From NCBI RefSeq assembly GCF_009674485.1, contig NZ_WKJJ01000007.1, positions 283,573-347,572 on the forward strand: DNA of 64,000 nt. Reading direction: 5' to 3'. A model generated the notes under the pieces. The model was given only the letters and a program-made list of their open reading frames with translations. It searched no databases and was not told the DNA's origin. This document shows, in pieces, positions 15,710 to 24,618 of this stretch. Source of the DNA: Pseudoduganella rivuli. Lineage in GTDB: Bacteria > Pseudomonadota > Gammaproteobacteria > Burkholderiales > Burkholderiaceae_D. Both the position numbers and the translations under genes were made by a program. Position 1 is the stretch's first letter. The number at the start of each line of letters is the position of its first letter.

Positions 15710-17968
15710 ATGAAGAAGCAGATGCTGTTGAGCGCTATCGCGCTGGCGATTTCAGTCCAGGTGGGCGCCGCTACGCCGGAGAAGGCCGACGTCAAACCGG
15801 CCACCGCGCAAAGCCAGGCTGCCGTTGCGGCCTCCCATGTGCTGTCCCGCTTCCATTACAAGGCGACGCCGCTGGACGACGCCATGTCGGAAAAGATTTT
15901 CGACCGCTATTTCAAGCTGCTTGACAGCGACCGCCTGTTTTTCGTGCAAGCGGACGTCGACCAGTTCGCGCCGGCCCGCACCAAGCTCGATGACGCGATC
16001 ATGCAGGAAAACCTACAAATTCCGTTCGCCATCTACAACCTGTACCAGCAGCGCTTCAACGAGCGCATGGCCTATGCGCGCGAACTGTTGAAGGGCAAAT
16101 TCGACTTCACGGCGGAAGAGACGTACCAGATCGACCGCGAAAAAGCCGACTGGCCGAAAAACGAAGCGGAAGCCAAGGACTTGTGGCGCAAGCGCGTCAA
16201 GAATGACTGGCTGCGCCTGAAGCTGGCCGGCAAGGATGACAAGTCGATCCGTTCGACCCTGGACAAGCGCTATGAAAACTATGTGAGCCGCTCGCGCAAG
16301 CTGTCGACCGAAGACGTGTTCCAGACCTTCATGAACGCGTACGCGATGTCGATCGAGCCGCACACGAATTACCTGGCGCCGCGCGCCGCGGAAAACTTCG
16401 ACATCGCGATGCGCCTGTCGCTGGAAGGCATCGGCGCGCAATTGCAGCAGCGCGACGATTACACGGTGGTGCGCGAAATCGTGCCGGGCAGCCCGGCCGC
16501 CTTGTCCGGCAAGCTGAAAGTGGGCGACCGTATCGTGGCGGTGGCGCAGGGCGACAGCGGTGCGTTCCAGGACGTGGTGGGCTGGCGCATCGACGACGTG
16601 GTGTCGCAGATCCGCGGCGCCAAGGGTTCCACCGTGCGCCTGCAAGTGCTGCCGGCCGACGCGGGCCAGGATGCCAAGCTGTCGCAGATTTCGCTGGTGC
16701 GCAACAAGATCAGCATGGAAGAACAATCGGCCAAGAAATCCATCTTTGAAGTGCGCGACGGCACGGCCAAACGCCGCATTGGCGTGATTTCGCTGCCGAC
16801 GTTCTACCAGGACTTCGAAGCGCGCGCCCGTGGCGACCGCGATTTCAAATCCGCCACGCGCGACGTGGCGCGCCTGCTGACGGAACTGAAGCGTGAAAAA
16901 GTCGACAACGTGCTGATCGACTTGCGCAACAATGGCGGCGGCTCGCTGAACGAAGCAGTGGAACTGACCGGCCTGTTCATCGACAAGGGCCCGGTCGTGC
17001 AGCAGCGTAACGCGGCCGGCCGCGTGGAAGTGGAAAGCGATACCCATGCCGGCCTGGCGTGGGACGGTCCGGTCGGCGTGCTGATCAACCGTTCGTCGGC
17101 GTCGGCATCGGAAATCTTCGCCGCCGCGCTGCAGGATTATGGCCGTGGCCTGGTGATTGGCGAGCCATCGTTCGGCAAGGGCACCGTGCAAACGCTGTGG
17201 AACCTCGATGGCCACAACCCGACCGACAAGCCGAAATACGGCAAGCTGAAGATGACGGTGGCGCAATTCTTCCGCATCAATGGCGGCACCACGCAGTTGC
17301 GCGGCGTGCAGCCGGACATCAGCCTGCCGTCGATGTCGGACCCGGACAACTTTGGCGAATCCAGCTACGACAATGCCTTGCCATGGACGTCGATCAAGCC
17401 GGCGGTGTATATCCCGGCGGGTGAACTGAAGGAAATCGTGCCGCTGCTGGACAAGAAGCATGAACAGCGCGTGGCGCGCGATAAGGACTTCCAGTACCTG
17501 GAGGAAGATATCGCCACCGTGAAGAAGCTCCGCAAGGATAACGTCATCTCGCTGAACGAAGCGGCGCGCCGCAAGGAACGCGACCAGCAGGAAGCGCGCG
17601 CCAAGTTGCGCGAACAGCGCCTGGCCACGGCGGCGCTGTCGCCGGACGATCCCGTGCTGATTCCCGATCCGAAAGACGTACAACTGAAAGCCGTTGCCGC
17701 GTCGGCTGCCGCTTCCGCCAGCGCGAAAAACGGCAAGCCGGAAAAGAAAGTCGCCGGTGTCAAAGGCGCGCTGCGCACCGATGACGGCTTGCAGGCCGAT
17801 GAACGTGGCCTGGCTGCCGACATCGACGCGGAAAAGGCCGCCAAGGCTGCCAAGGACGTGCTGCTGATGGAAGCGGTGCACATCCTGTCCGACGAAGTGG
17901 GCTTGCTGAAAACCGATACGCGCCTGGCCGCGCGCGTGCTGCCATATGTCGCCGACCTGGGCAAGTAA
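15710..17968 (+). CDS. prc: Tail-specific (C-terminal processing) protease
   Basis: Periplasmic S41A serine protease that degrades proteins with exposed hydrophobic C-termini and trims envelope proteins. The 752 residues comprise a signal peptide (MKKQMLLSAIALAISVQVGAA), an N-terminal helical domain, a PDZ domain (about 235-330, VREIVPGSPAALSGKLKVGD), and the S41 catalytic core with DLRNNGGGSL, the serine in NRSSASASEIF and the general-base lysine in GEPSFGKGTVQ. A long charged C-terminal domain (DUF3340-type) completes it. Length and order are those of E. coli Prc/Tsp. ATG 15710 is chosen because GGGGG at 15697-15702 is correctly spaced; ATG 15692 and 15704 are in frame upstream. Confidence 0.93.
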   Translation: MKKQMLLSAIALAISVQVGAATPEKADVKPATAQSQAAVAASHVLSRFHYKATPLDDAMSEKIFDRYFKLLDSDRLFFVQADVDQFAPARTKLDDAIMQENLQIPFAIYNLYQQRFNERMAYARELLKGKFDFTAEETYQIDREKADWPKNEAEAKDLWRKRVKNDWLRLKLAGKDDKSIRSTLDKRYENYVSRSRKLSTEDVFQTFMNAYAMSIEPHTNYLAPRAAENFDIAMRLSLEGIGAQLQQRDDYTVVREIVPGSPAALSGKLKVGDRIVAVAQGDSGAFQDVVGWRIDDVVSQIRGAKGSTVRLQVLPADAGQDAKLSQISLVRNKISMEEQSAKKSIFEVRDGTAKRRIGVISLPTFYQDFEARARGDRDFKSATRDVARLLTELKREKVDNVLIDLRNNGGGSLNEAVELTGLFIDKGPVVQQRNAAGRVEVESDTHAGLAWDGPVGVLINRSSASASEIFAAALQDYGRGLVIGEPSFGKGTVQTLWNLDGHNPTDKPKYGKLKMTVAQFFRINGGTTQLRGVQPDISLPSMSDPDNFGESSYDNALPWTSIKPAVYIPAGELKEIVPLLDKKHEQRVARDKDFQYLEEDIATVKKLRKDNVISLNEAARRKERDQQEARAKLREQRLATAALSPDDPVLIPDPKDVQLKAVAASAAASASAKNGKPEKKVAGVKGALRTDDGLQADERGLAADIDAEKAAKAAKDVLLMEAVHILSDEVGLLKTDTRLAARVLPYVADLGK

Positions 17969-18067
17969 CTCCTTGTCGTTGCGATATCGATAACTATACG
18001 CGCCGCTTATTTCCGACATCATGAATCTAAAGTGGAAATAAATGGCGCGGTGCAGCATAATGTTTAT

Positions 18068-18129
18068 GTCTCCTCTATTCTCCCTCAAAGGAAATAGATT
18101 CAGCCCGCTCCAGCAGCGGGCTTTTTTTT
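18068..18129 (+). ncRNA. Candidate CU-rich small RNA or prc 3' UTR
   Basis: The 300-base gap between prc and the next kinase holds no open gene. A possible promoter (TGGAAA 18033-18038, 17-base spacer, CATAAT 18056-18061) would start RNA near 18068. The transcript would carry the pyrimidine stretches TCTCCTC and TCTCCCTC, complementary to Shine-Dalgarno sequences, and end at a strong terminator at 18102-18129. It could equally be just the prc 3' UTR. The rest of the gap (18130-18268) shows only AT-rich leader sequence. Confidence 0.3.
18102..18129 (+). terminator. Strong intrinsic terminator after prc
   Basis: AGCCCGCT (18102-18109), a 5-base loop and AGCGGGCT (18115-18122), running into eight T residues. 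This is a classical Rho-independent terminator, 134 bases after the prc stop. Confidence 0.88.
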
Positions 18130-18268
18130 GTCGCCGGTGTGCTAAAGTGATATGCGTTTTTGATAATGGTCATTATTGATGGCGTATTTGATTTTGCTCA
18201 AACTTGATCTGGCAGCAATATGGCAGATCGGTTAGAGTCGTCCATGTTTGCCGCCGGATGACTGAATT

Positions 18269-20368
18269 ATGGAATCGACAATTCAAAGTGAAGAGTTCAT
18301 CAGACTGAACTTCCCACGGCTGGCTGCCGCGCTGGAATTCATGCCTGTTGGCGTGACCATTGTCGATCGCGACCTGACCATCCGCTTCTGGAATCCCGCG
18401 TTTTGCGAACTGCAAGGCTTCCCCATCGACGTGATGCATCCCGGCGTCACGATGGCCGAAGTATTCCGCTACATTGCACAGCGCGGCGATTACGGGCCCG
18501 GCGATATCGAAACGCTGGTGGCTGCCCGGGTCGACCTTTGCCTCAAGTTCGAACCGCACAGCTTCACCCGCTCCCGGGCGGACGGCGTGCTGCTGCACAT
18601 CGTTGGCCGCCCCACCTATGACGTGGATGGCACGGTCAGTGGTTTCGTGACGATTTACCACGACGTCACGTCCGAGCGGCGTTATGAAGAGCAGCTGGAG
18701 AACAAGAACCGGGAACTGCAGCAGGCCAAGCAACTGGCCGAGGCGGCCAGCGTGGCCAAGGGTCAGTTCCTGTCCAATATGAGCCACGAAATCCGCACGC
18801 CGCTGAACTGCATCATCGGCATGGCTTACCTGGCGTTAAAGACCGAAGTCGACCCGCGCCAGCGCGACTACCTGGAAAAAATCCGCTTCGCCGGCGAGCA
18901 CGTGCTGGGCGTCATCGACGACATCCTCGACATTTCCAAGATCGAGGCCGGCAAGCTGGAAATCCAGCACATCGATTTTTCGCTCGACCACGTGGTGCAG
19001 ACGCTGACCACGGTGGTGGCGCCGAAGGCCGCCACCCGCAACCTGGAACTGGTGTTCGACATCGATCCCGCGTTGCCTCCGACGCTGGTGGGCGATCCAT
19101 TGCGGCTGGGGCAGGTGCTGATCAACTACGCCAACAACGCCATCAAGTTCAGCGAGCAGGGCAGGATCGAGATCCGCATCCGCAAGATGGTCGGCGACGC
19201 CAACGATTGCCTGGTGCGATTCGAAGTGAGCGACCAGGGTATCGGCCTGACCAGGGAAGAGATGGCCAAGCTGTTTGTGTCGTTCCAGCAGGCCGACACG
19301 TCGACCACGCGGGAATATGGCGGCACCGGCCTTGGCCTGGCCATCTGCAAGGAGCTGGCGCAGCTGATGGGCGGCGATGTCGGCGTCAACAGCCAGCACG
19401 GCGTCGGCAGCACGTTCTGGTTCACGGCCCACTTGGGCGTCTCGTGCAAGTCCATGCCCGCGCTGATCAACCAGATCGGCGACGCCGCCGGCGAACTGCT
19501 GGCCAGCGCCCGCACTTCGGCCATGATGGCGGCGCTGAAGGTGGCTCGCATCCTGCTGGTCGAGGACAATACCTTCAACCAGCAAATCGCGCGGGAAATG
19601 CTGGAGGAAATGGGCGCCACGGTTTGTCTCGCCCACAATGGCGTCGACGCGCTGGAACAATTGCGCGGCAGCGATTTCGATTGCGTGCTGATGGACTTGC
19701 AAATGCCGCAGATGGACGGGCTGGAAGCAACCCGCCGCATCCGCGCCGACCCGCAACTGGCGCATTTGCCGGTGCTGGCGATGACGGCGACAGCCACCAC
19801 CGAAGCCCGGATGCGCTGCATCGACGCCGGCATGAATGATTTTATTTCGAAGCCCGTGCAGCCGGCCCTGATGTACCAGACCATCGCCAACTGGCTGCCG
19901 CAGCGCGTGCCAATGGCAGGCTTGCAGCCGCCGCGCCAGGCGGCGCCGGCCCCCGTTTCGTCGCCTGGCGGCGATATGGCCGCGATCGACATGTCGGTGC
20001 TGGCCACGCTGCTGGGCAACGACTCGCAAAAGGTGCGTAAATTTGCCTTCAAATTCCTGCAAAGTTCGCAGGAGGGCGTGCGCGACATGGAGGCCGCCCT
20101 GGCGCGCGGCGAGGTGCAGGTGGTGCGCGAACTGGGGCATCGCACCAAAGGCGCGGCGCGCAGTGTCGGCGCTTTCCGCATGGCGGATGTGTGTGAAGAA
20201 ATGGAGCAACTGGCGCCGGGGGAGGCGGGCGGCGAACTGACGCGCGCGCTGTCGCTGGTGGCCCAGTTGAGGGGCATACTGGAACAGGTGACGCGGCAGG
20301 TGATGCAGGAGACCGCCTGCGCCGCCGATGACGGAGCTGTCGGGTCAGGCAACGCGTTTTTGGCGTGA
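18269..20368 (+). CDS. Hybrid histidine kinase: PAS-HisKA-HATPase-REC-Hpt
   Basis: Soluble sensor kinase of 699 residues with a complete phosphorelay. A PAS domain (about 15-135, [18 protein letters not shown]) and a short coiled coil lead to HisKA with His173 in [10 protein letters not shown]. The ATPase domain follows (N box [24 protein letters not shown]). The receiver (about 425-545) has the phosphoacceptor Asp476 in [11 protein letters not shown], and the C-terminal Hpt domain has His624 in [14 protein letters not shown]. No membrane segment is seen, so the signal is cytoplasmic. Its cognate regulator is not adjacent. The gene runs head-to-head into the GGDEF gene, 6 bases apart. Confidence 0.9.
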   Translation: MESTIQSEEFIRLNFPRLAAALEFMPVGVTIVDRDLTIRFWNPAFCELQGFPIDVMHPGVTMAEVFRYIAQRGDYGPGDIETLVAARVDLCLKFEPHSFTRSRADGVLLHIVGRPTYDVDGTVSGFVTIYHDVTSERRYEEQLENKNRELQQAKQLAEAASVAKGQFLSNMSHEIRTPLNCIIGMAYLALKTEVDPRQRDYLEKIRFAGEHVLGVIDDILDISKIEAGKLEIQHIDFSLDHVVQTLTTVVAPKAATRNLELVFDIDPALPPTLVGDPLRLGQVLINYANNAIKFSEQGRIEIRIRKMVGDANDCLVRFEVSDQGIGLTREEMAKLFVSFQQADTSTTREYGGTGLGLAICKELAQLMGGDVGVNSQHGVGSTFWFTAHLGVSCKSMPALINQIGDAAGELLASARTSAMMAALKVARILLVEDNTFNQQIAREMLEEMGATVCLAHNGVDALEQLRGSDFDCVLMDLQMPQMDGLEATRRIRADPQLAHLPVLAMTATATTEARMRCIDAGMNDFISKPVQPALMYQTIANWLPQRVPMAGLQPPRQAAPAPVSSPGGDMAAIDMSVLATLLGNDSQKVRKFAFKFLQSSQEGVRDMEAALARGEVQVVRELGHRTKGAARSVGAFRMADVCEEMEQLAPGEAGGELTRALSLVAQLRGILEQVTRQVMQETACAADDGAVGSGNAFLA

Positions 20369-20374
20369 CGTGAT

Positions 20375-23281
20375 TCAGCAGTGCGTGGCCAGCGTGGGGA
20401 TCGACGCCGGCGCATAACTGATGCGGTCCCGCCCTGCGTGCTTGGAGGCGTACAGCGATTCGTCGGCCAAGCGCAGCAATTCCATTGCACCCGGCTGGTG
20501 CCGGGGCGTGAAAGCGGCGGCGCCAAAGCTGGCGGTCACTTGCAGCAATTTCCCGCCGCCGATATCGACGGGTATGGCGCGCACATCCTGGCGCAGCGCT
20601 TCGATCCGGTGCGCGCCGTCGGGCAAGGTCAGGCCCGGCATCAGCACCACGAATTCCTCGCCGCCATAGCGGCCCACGGCGTCATAGGGCCGCGTGGCTT
20701 CCTTTAGCCGGCGCGCCACTTCGACCAGGACGGCGTCGCCCGCCAGGTGGCCATGCGTGTCGTTGACGCGCTTGAAGAAATCGAGGTCCAGCAATACCAG
20801 CACGAAGCTTTCACCGGTCCGGCGGCACTTTTCGATTTCGCGCTCCAGCAATTCCATCACGGCGCCACGGTTCCATGCCTTGGTCAAGCCGTCCTTGAGG
20901 GCGCGCATGCGCAACTCTTCCTGCGACAGTTCCAGTTCGCGCGTGCGCTGCTGGACCAGGACCGCCAATTCGATCTGGCGCAGTGTCATCGCGCGCAGGC
21001 GGTAGCGGTGTACGCCCCAAAAGCCCAGCAGCACGGCGGCCCCGCACAGCGCATAAAACGGATAACTGCGCCACCATGGCGGCGATATCGAAAACGTGAC
21101 CTGGCCCAGCGGCGACTGGTCGCCACTGGCGCTGTTGATGGCCTGGTATTCAAAGCGGTAATCGCCGCCGGGCAGCGCGGCATAGCGCACTTCAGGCGCC
21201 GCCGTCACGCTCCATTGCTGTTCGCTGCCGGCCAGCCGGTAGCGGTATCGCAAGCCCTGGCGGTCTTCGTAGGCGAGGCTGGCCAGCCGGAACACCAGCG
21301 GGTCGGAAGACCACTCCAACGCACCGCTGTCGAGCCGAACCGGATCGCCGCCGCGCAGCGTGTCTTCCAGCACGGCGTGCGGCGCCGCCGCATCGAACAG
21401 CCGGTTGGGACGCGCCAGGTGCGACAAGCCGTTGCTGGTGGCGATCCACATCGAACCGTCGCGGTCTTCGTAAAAGCCGCGCCCATTGATGTCGTCCCAC
21501 GCCAGGCCCAGCGACTGGTTCACGCTGCGCCAGCGTTTGCCGTTCCACACGGCGAAGCCGGCATCGGTGCCGACCCACAGCCAGCCGCGGCTGTCGGTGT
21601 ACAGCATTTGCACGGCCCGTTCCCTCAGCACGGCCGCGTCGACACGCTGGGCGGCGGGTGCGCCGCGCACTTGCAGGCGCCACAAGGTATCCGTGCTGCC
21701 GGCCCACAGGGAGCCATCCGGCGCGCACGCCACCGTGGTGAGGTCCGCCTTGCCGGTATGCGCGCCAAAAGGCAGGATGCGCCACGTGGCGCCGTCGTAA
21801 TGCAGGATGTCGTCGCCGCCGACGAACCACAGGTGGCCCAGACGGTCGGTGCAGCCATGTACCACCTGGGCGGTGGGATCGTGCCCCGCGACGTCCGGCA
21901 GTGGTGCGCGCTGGGCCGCGGCGCCGGCCGGCGCCGATTCCGGCATCATGTATAAGCCTTGCGTGGTGGCGAGCCAGAGCTGCCCCTTGCCATCGGCGAT
22001 GATCTGCGTCACCAGCGGCAGCCGGGTTACCAGTTCGGTCTTGCCGCTGTCCGGCAGGTAGCGCATCAGCAGGCCGGAGTAAGTGCCGGCCCAGATCCTG
22101 CCTTGCCGGTCTTGTTGCATGCTGGCCCACTGGTGGCCGGCAAGCTCCGGCGGCGTGGGCGCCACGTCGAAGCGGCTCCCGTCCGCGGCCATCAGCGCAT
22201 GGCCGGAACGGGTGCCGACGTGCATGTGGCCATCGCGGTCGCGCAGCATGGAAATGATCACGTCGTCCGGCAGTCCCTGGGCCGTGGTCCAGTTCTCCCA
22301 ATTGCCATAACCAAGCCAGTGCACCAGGCCGCGGCCGCGCGTGGCCAGCCACGTGCCCTGGCCGTGGTCGGTCAGGATATCCGTGACGCCGCCGGCCCCG
22401 TTCAACCCATTGCGCTGGCCAAACGCCTGCCAGCGGCCTTCTTCCCAGCGCATCAGGCCCGGGTCGCCGTTGGTCAGCATGCGTCCGTCGCCATCGGCAT
22501 GCAATTCCGTCCGCACATGGGTCTTGCGGAACTGATCGCCCGGCGGCGTGCGGTCTTCGAAGCGGTCCGCGTCCGGACGCAGCACAAACACGCGCCGCGC
22601 GCTGCGCACCCACAGGGCGCCGCCGGCGTCGCGCGCAATGCTGGTCCAGGGCCCAGCCGGCAAGCCTTGCGCCTCGCCGTAGCGGACGATGCCGTCTCTG
22701 GTGGCATGGCACATGGCGTCCTTGCACGACAGCCACAGGGTGCCATCCGGGTCGGCATAAATCGCGCGGACCGACGCCAGCTCCGGCTGTTGCGCCAGCT
22801 GGGCTGCGCTGAAGTAGTGGCGGGCCACGGCGCTGTCGCCGGTGACGGCAAACAGGCGGGCCCTGGAAATGACCAGCATGTCGCCGACGGCCGTTTGCGC
22901 CATGGTCTGCCCGGGCCAGACCGGCAGCGCCTTGCCATCCGCTGCCAGCGGCAGCAGGCGGCCCTGGTGCATCCGATACAGGTTGTCGTAACTGCCGACC
23001 CACAAAGTGCCGGCGCGGTCGCTATAGACTGCCGTGACAATTTGTTCCGGCAACCCTTCGGCCGCCGCATAGCGCCGGAATGCCGCGCCATTGAAGCGGA
23101 ACAGGCCGTTTTCAGTGGCGGCCCACAGATAGCCTTGCTGGTCCTGCGCCAGCGCGTTCACCGACAGGTTGCCCAAGCCTTCCTTCTGGCCGAAATGCTG
23201 CAGCGCCAATTGCTGGGCGGCGGCGATTGGCGCCAGCGACAGCAGGGCAAGCAGCAGAAGGCGAAGGAGAGGCAGTCTCAT
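20375..23281 (-). CDS. Propeller-sensor diguanylate cyclase (Reg_prop/Y_Y_Y-GGDEF)
   Basis: Membrane diguanylate cyclase of 968 residues. A signal sequence (MRLPLLRLLLLALLSLAPIAAAQ) is followed by about 650 residues of two-component-regulator propeller repeats with recurring G-x-LW and DRxGxLW motifs (QDQQGYLWAATENGLFRF, SDRAGTLWVGSYDNL). A Y_Y_Y domain and one membrane helix (YALCGAAVLLGFWGVHRYR, about 700) follow, then a coiled coil and a GGDEF domain. The active site is GRYGGEEF, and the inhibitory RxxD (RPYD) stands five residues before it, so it should make c-di-GMP with product inhibition. The periplasmic ligand is unknown; related propellers sense glycans. Confidence 0.92.
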   Translation of the reverse strand: MRLPLLRLLLLALLSLAPIAAAQQLALQHFGQKEGLGNLSVNALAQDQQGYLWAATENGLFRFNGAAFRRYAAAEGLPEQIVTAVYSDRAGTLWVGSYDNLYRMHQGRLLPLAADGKALPVWPGQTMAQTAVGDMLVISRARLFAVTGDSAVARHYFSAAQLAQQPELASVRAIYADPDGTLWLSCKDAMCHATRDGIVRYGEAQGLPAGPWTSIARDAGGALWVRSARRVFVLRPDADRFEDRTPPGDQFRKTHVRTELHADGDGRMLTNGDPGLMRWEEGRWQAFGQRNGLNGAGGVTDILTDHGQGTWLATRGRGLVHWLGYGNWENWTTAQGLPDDVIISMLRDRDGHMHVGTRSGHALMAADGSRFDVAPTPPELAGHQWASMQQDRQGRIWAGTYSGLLMRYLPDSGKTELVTRLPLVTQIIADGKGQLWLATTQGLYMMPESAPAGAAAQRAPLPDVAGHDPTAQVVHGCTDRLGHLWFVGGDDILHYDGATWRILPFGAHTGKADLTTVACAPDGSLWAGSTDTLWRLQVRGAPAAQRVDAAVLRERAVQMLYTDSRGWLWVGTDAGFAVWNGKRWRSVNQSLGLAWDDINGRGFYEDRDGSMWIATSNGLSHLARPNRLFDAAAPHAVLEDTLRGGDPVRLDSGALEWSSDPLVFRLASLAYEDRQGLRYRYRLAGSEQQWSVTAAPEVRYAALPGGDYRFEYQAINSASGDQSPLGQVTFSISPPWWRSYPFYALCGAAVLLGFWGVHRYRLRAMTLRQIELAVLVQQRTRELELSQEELRMRALKDGLTKAWNRGAVMELLEREIEKCRRTGESFVLVLLDLDFFKRVNDTHGHLAGDAVLVEVARRLKEATRPYDAVGRYGGEEFVVLMPGLTLPDGAHRIEALRQDVRAIPVDIGGGKLLQVTASFGAAAFTPRHQPGAMELLRLADESLYASKHAGRDRISYAPASIPTLATHC

Positions 23282-23510
23282 GGGGGAAACGCTTGCTATT
23301 CGTTTCCTCTAATGTACACAAATTATTGTGGTTTCAAAGTAAGGAATTCCTCAAATATGGGGGGCCGCCGAGCTCTAGGGCGACGGGTCCAGTCCTGGCA
23401 ACTGTGTCAAGTGTGACAATTCGTGGATTTTTCCCCTTGGTAAGATGCTATCCTGAGCGCCCCCGGCAGTCCTTGTACTGCGCGCCTGCCGATCCACCTA
23501 TAAAGAAATT

Positions 23511-23777
23511 ATGAAATTTTCCATTCTCGCGCTTGTTTCTGGCGTGTCATTAATTGTGGCGCCTCTGCTGGTGTACGCATATCAGTTGCATGTATCTGAA
23601 ACATTGGCCATGGCTGCCATTGCGGCACATGGTTCTTTCACTTTTCCAGAGTTGCCGGTCCGTATGTTCTTCTTCTCGAGCGTTGCAGGGGTGGCGCTTG
23701 CGGTGCTTGGGTATCGTGTTGAAAAACAGGTGGTACAGGCTTCTGGGGGCGCTGATAAACAGGCTATTCCGAATTGA
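23511..23777 (+). CDS. Small two-helix membrane protein
   Basis: An 88-residue protein that I do not recognise. Two hydrophobic helices are visible, ILALVSGVSLIVAPLLVYAY (about 4-23) and FFFSSVAGVALAVLGYRV (about 53-70), then a short polar tail. AAAGAAA just before the ATG is a weak ribosome site. The base composition (about 50% GC) is clearly lower than that of neighbouring genes, which hints at a recent or poorly conserved insertion. The 229-base gap before it holds no other gene. Confidence 0.5.
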   Translation: MKFSILALVSGVSLIVAPLLVYAYQLHVSETLAMAAIAAHGSFTFPELPVRMFFFSSVAGVALAVLGYRVEKQVVQASGGADKQAIPN

Positions 23778-23866
23778 CATTTGTTAGCCGGAAGCAATAC
23801 AAAAGACAATGGGTAGATGCTAAGCCGCGACGCTCAACTTTTCAATCACACTCAGTTAGGAAACAA

Positions 23867-24244
23867 ATGAAAGACACCTCGCCGCTCCTCGTCGTTCAGG
23901 CCCAGCTCGACGCCTTCAACGCCAAGGATATCGAGGCGCTGATGTGCACTTATGCGCCAGACGCCGAGCAGTTTGCGTTACATGGCGAGCGCCTGGCAAA
24001 AGGACATGATGAACTTCGGCCACGCTATCTGACGCGCTTCGAGGAGCCCGATCTGTTCGCCCGGCTGCTGTCGCGCACGGTCATTGGCAATATCGTGACC
24101 GATCTTGAACTTATTACCCGCAACTTCCCGGAAGGCTTGGGTACGCTCGAGATGTTGTGCATTTACGAAGTTGTCGACGGGCGCATCCAGCGTGCTTCGT
24201 TCGCGTCCGGGGCGAAGACTCTCCGCGCGCCGAGGCCTGCTTGA
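23867..24244 (+). CDS. SnoaL-like/NTF2-fold protein
   Basis: A 125-residue protein of the NTF2-like superfamily (SnoaL-like, steroid-isomerase-type fold). Visible are VQAQLDAFNAKDIEALMCTYAPDAEQF at the N-terminus and the late IYEVVDGRIQRASF strand pair. Such proteins are small cone-shaped dimers with varied enzymatic or binding roles, and no substrate can be named here. The ATG at 23867 has AGGA 6 bases upstream. The longer frame from 23774 adds a basic tail without homology and is not used. Downstream is a broken thioesterase. Confidence 0.75.
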   Translation: MKDTSPLLVVQAQLDAFNAKDIEALMCTYAPDAEQFALHGERLAKGHDELRPRYLTRFEEPDLFARLLSRTVIGNIVTDLELITRNFPEGLGTLEMLCIYEVVDGRIQRASFASGAKTLRAPRPA

Positions 24245-24308
24245 GTCAGTGGATTACTGAATCCGTGCGGCTACAACCCTGACGAGGCTCTGGCCGCCGC
24301 TGAACAAG

Positions 24309-24488
24309 TGCGACCGGTTTGCGGAGGTCACCGCCACCGTCGAACTGATCGCCGTCGAAGGACGGAAACTCACTTTCACCGTCGAGGCCCATGACGGCGT
24401 GGATTTGATTTCACGGGGCCGGCACGAGCGGCATGTCATCAACCGGGACAAATTCGTGGCCAAGGTCGGAGCCAAAGCTGCGAGGTAG
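24309..24488 (+). pseudogene. C-terminal remnant of FlK-like thioesterase
   Basis: No intact frame exists in the 374 bases between the NTF2-like gene and the NHL gene. One frame reads CDRFAEVTATVELIAVEGRK, then LTFTVEAHDGVDLISRG and HERHVINRDKF before a TAG at 24486-24488. This is the second half of a hot-dog thioesterase of the fluoroacetyl-CoA thioesterase (FlK)-like family, whose members are about 130-140 residues. The N-terminal half with the catalytic Thr/Glu is missing or scrambled in the 60 bases upstream, so this is a decayed gene. The remaining bases to 24618 show nothing recognisable. Confidence 0.6.
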
Positions 24489-24618
24489 CGTGAGGTAGTG
24501 CAGGGCAGCGCGTTTTAGTAAGGGATAGCGGAAAATAGTAAAACGGCGAAAACAGAAGGGCCCTCGCTGCGGGTTCTCGCCTTAAAATAACATTTCTGCA
24601 ATTCTTTTCTGGCTGGCC

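Noticed and set aside
15571..15804. Minus-strand frame of 77 residues ending in an aromatic-rich tail (YSGSAAYFPLEYGLKP)
   Set aside because: It resembles a protein C-terminus, but half of it lies antisense to the prc start and signal peptide, no coding sequence continues upstream, and there is no ribosome site. At most it is a gene remnant in the 190-base gap before prc.
23282..23510. Possible CRISPR or tRNA in intergenic gaps
   Set aside because: I looked for regularly spaced repeats and cloverleaf patterns in the gaps over 100 bases and saw none. The inverted repeats present are terminator-like or REP-like.
23511..24618. Mobile element as explanation for the lower-GC, gene-decay stretch
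   Set aside because: No transposase, integrase, terminal inverted repeats or target duplication is visible; only a small orphan gene and a gene remnant.
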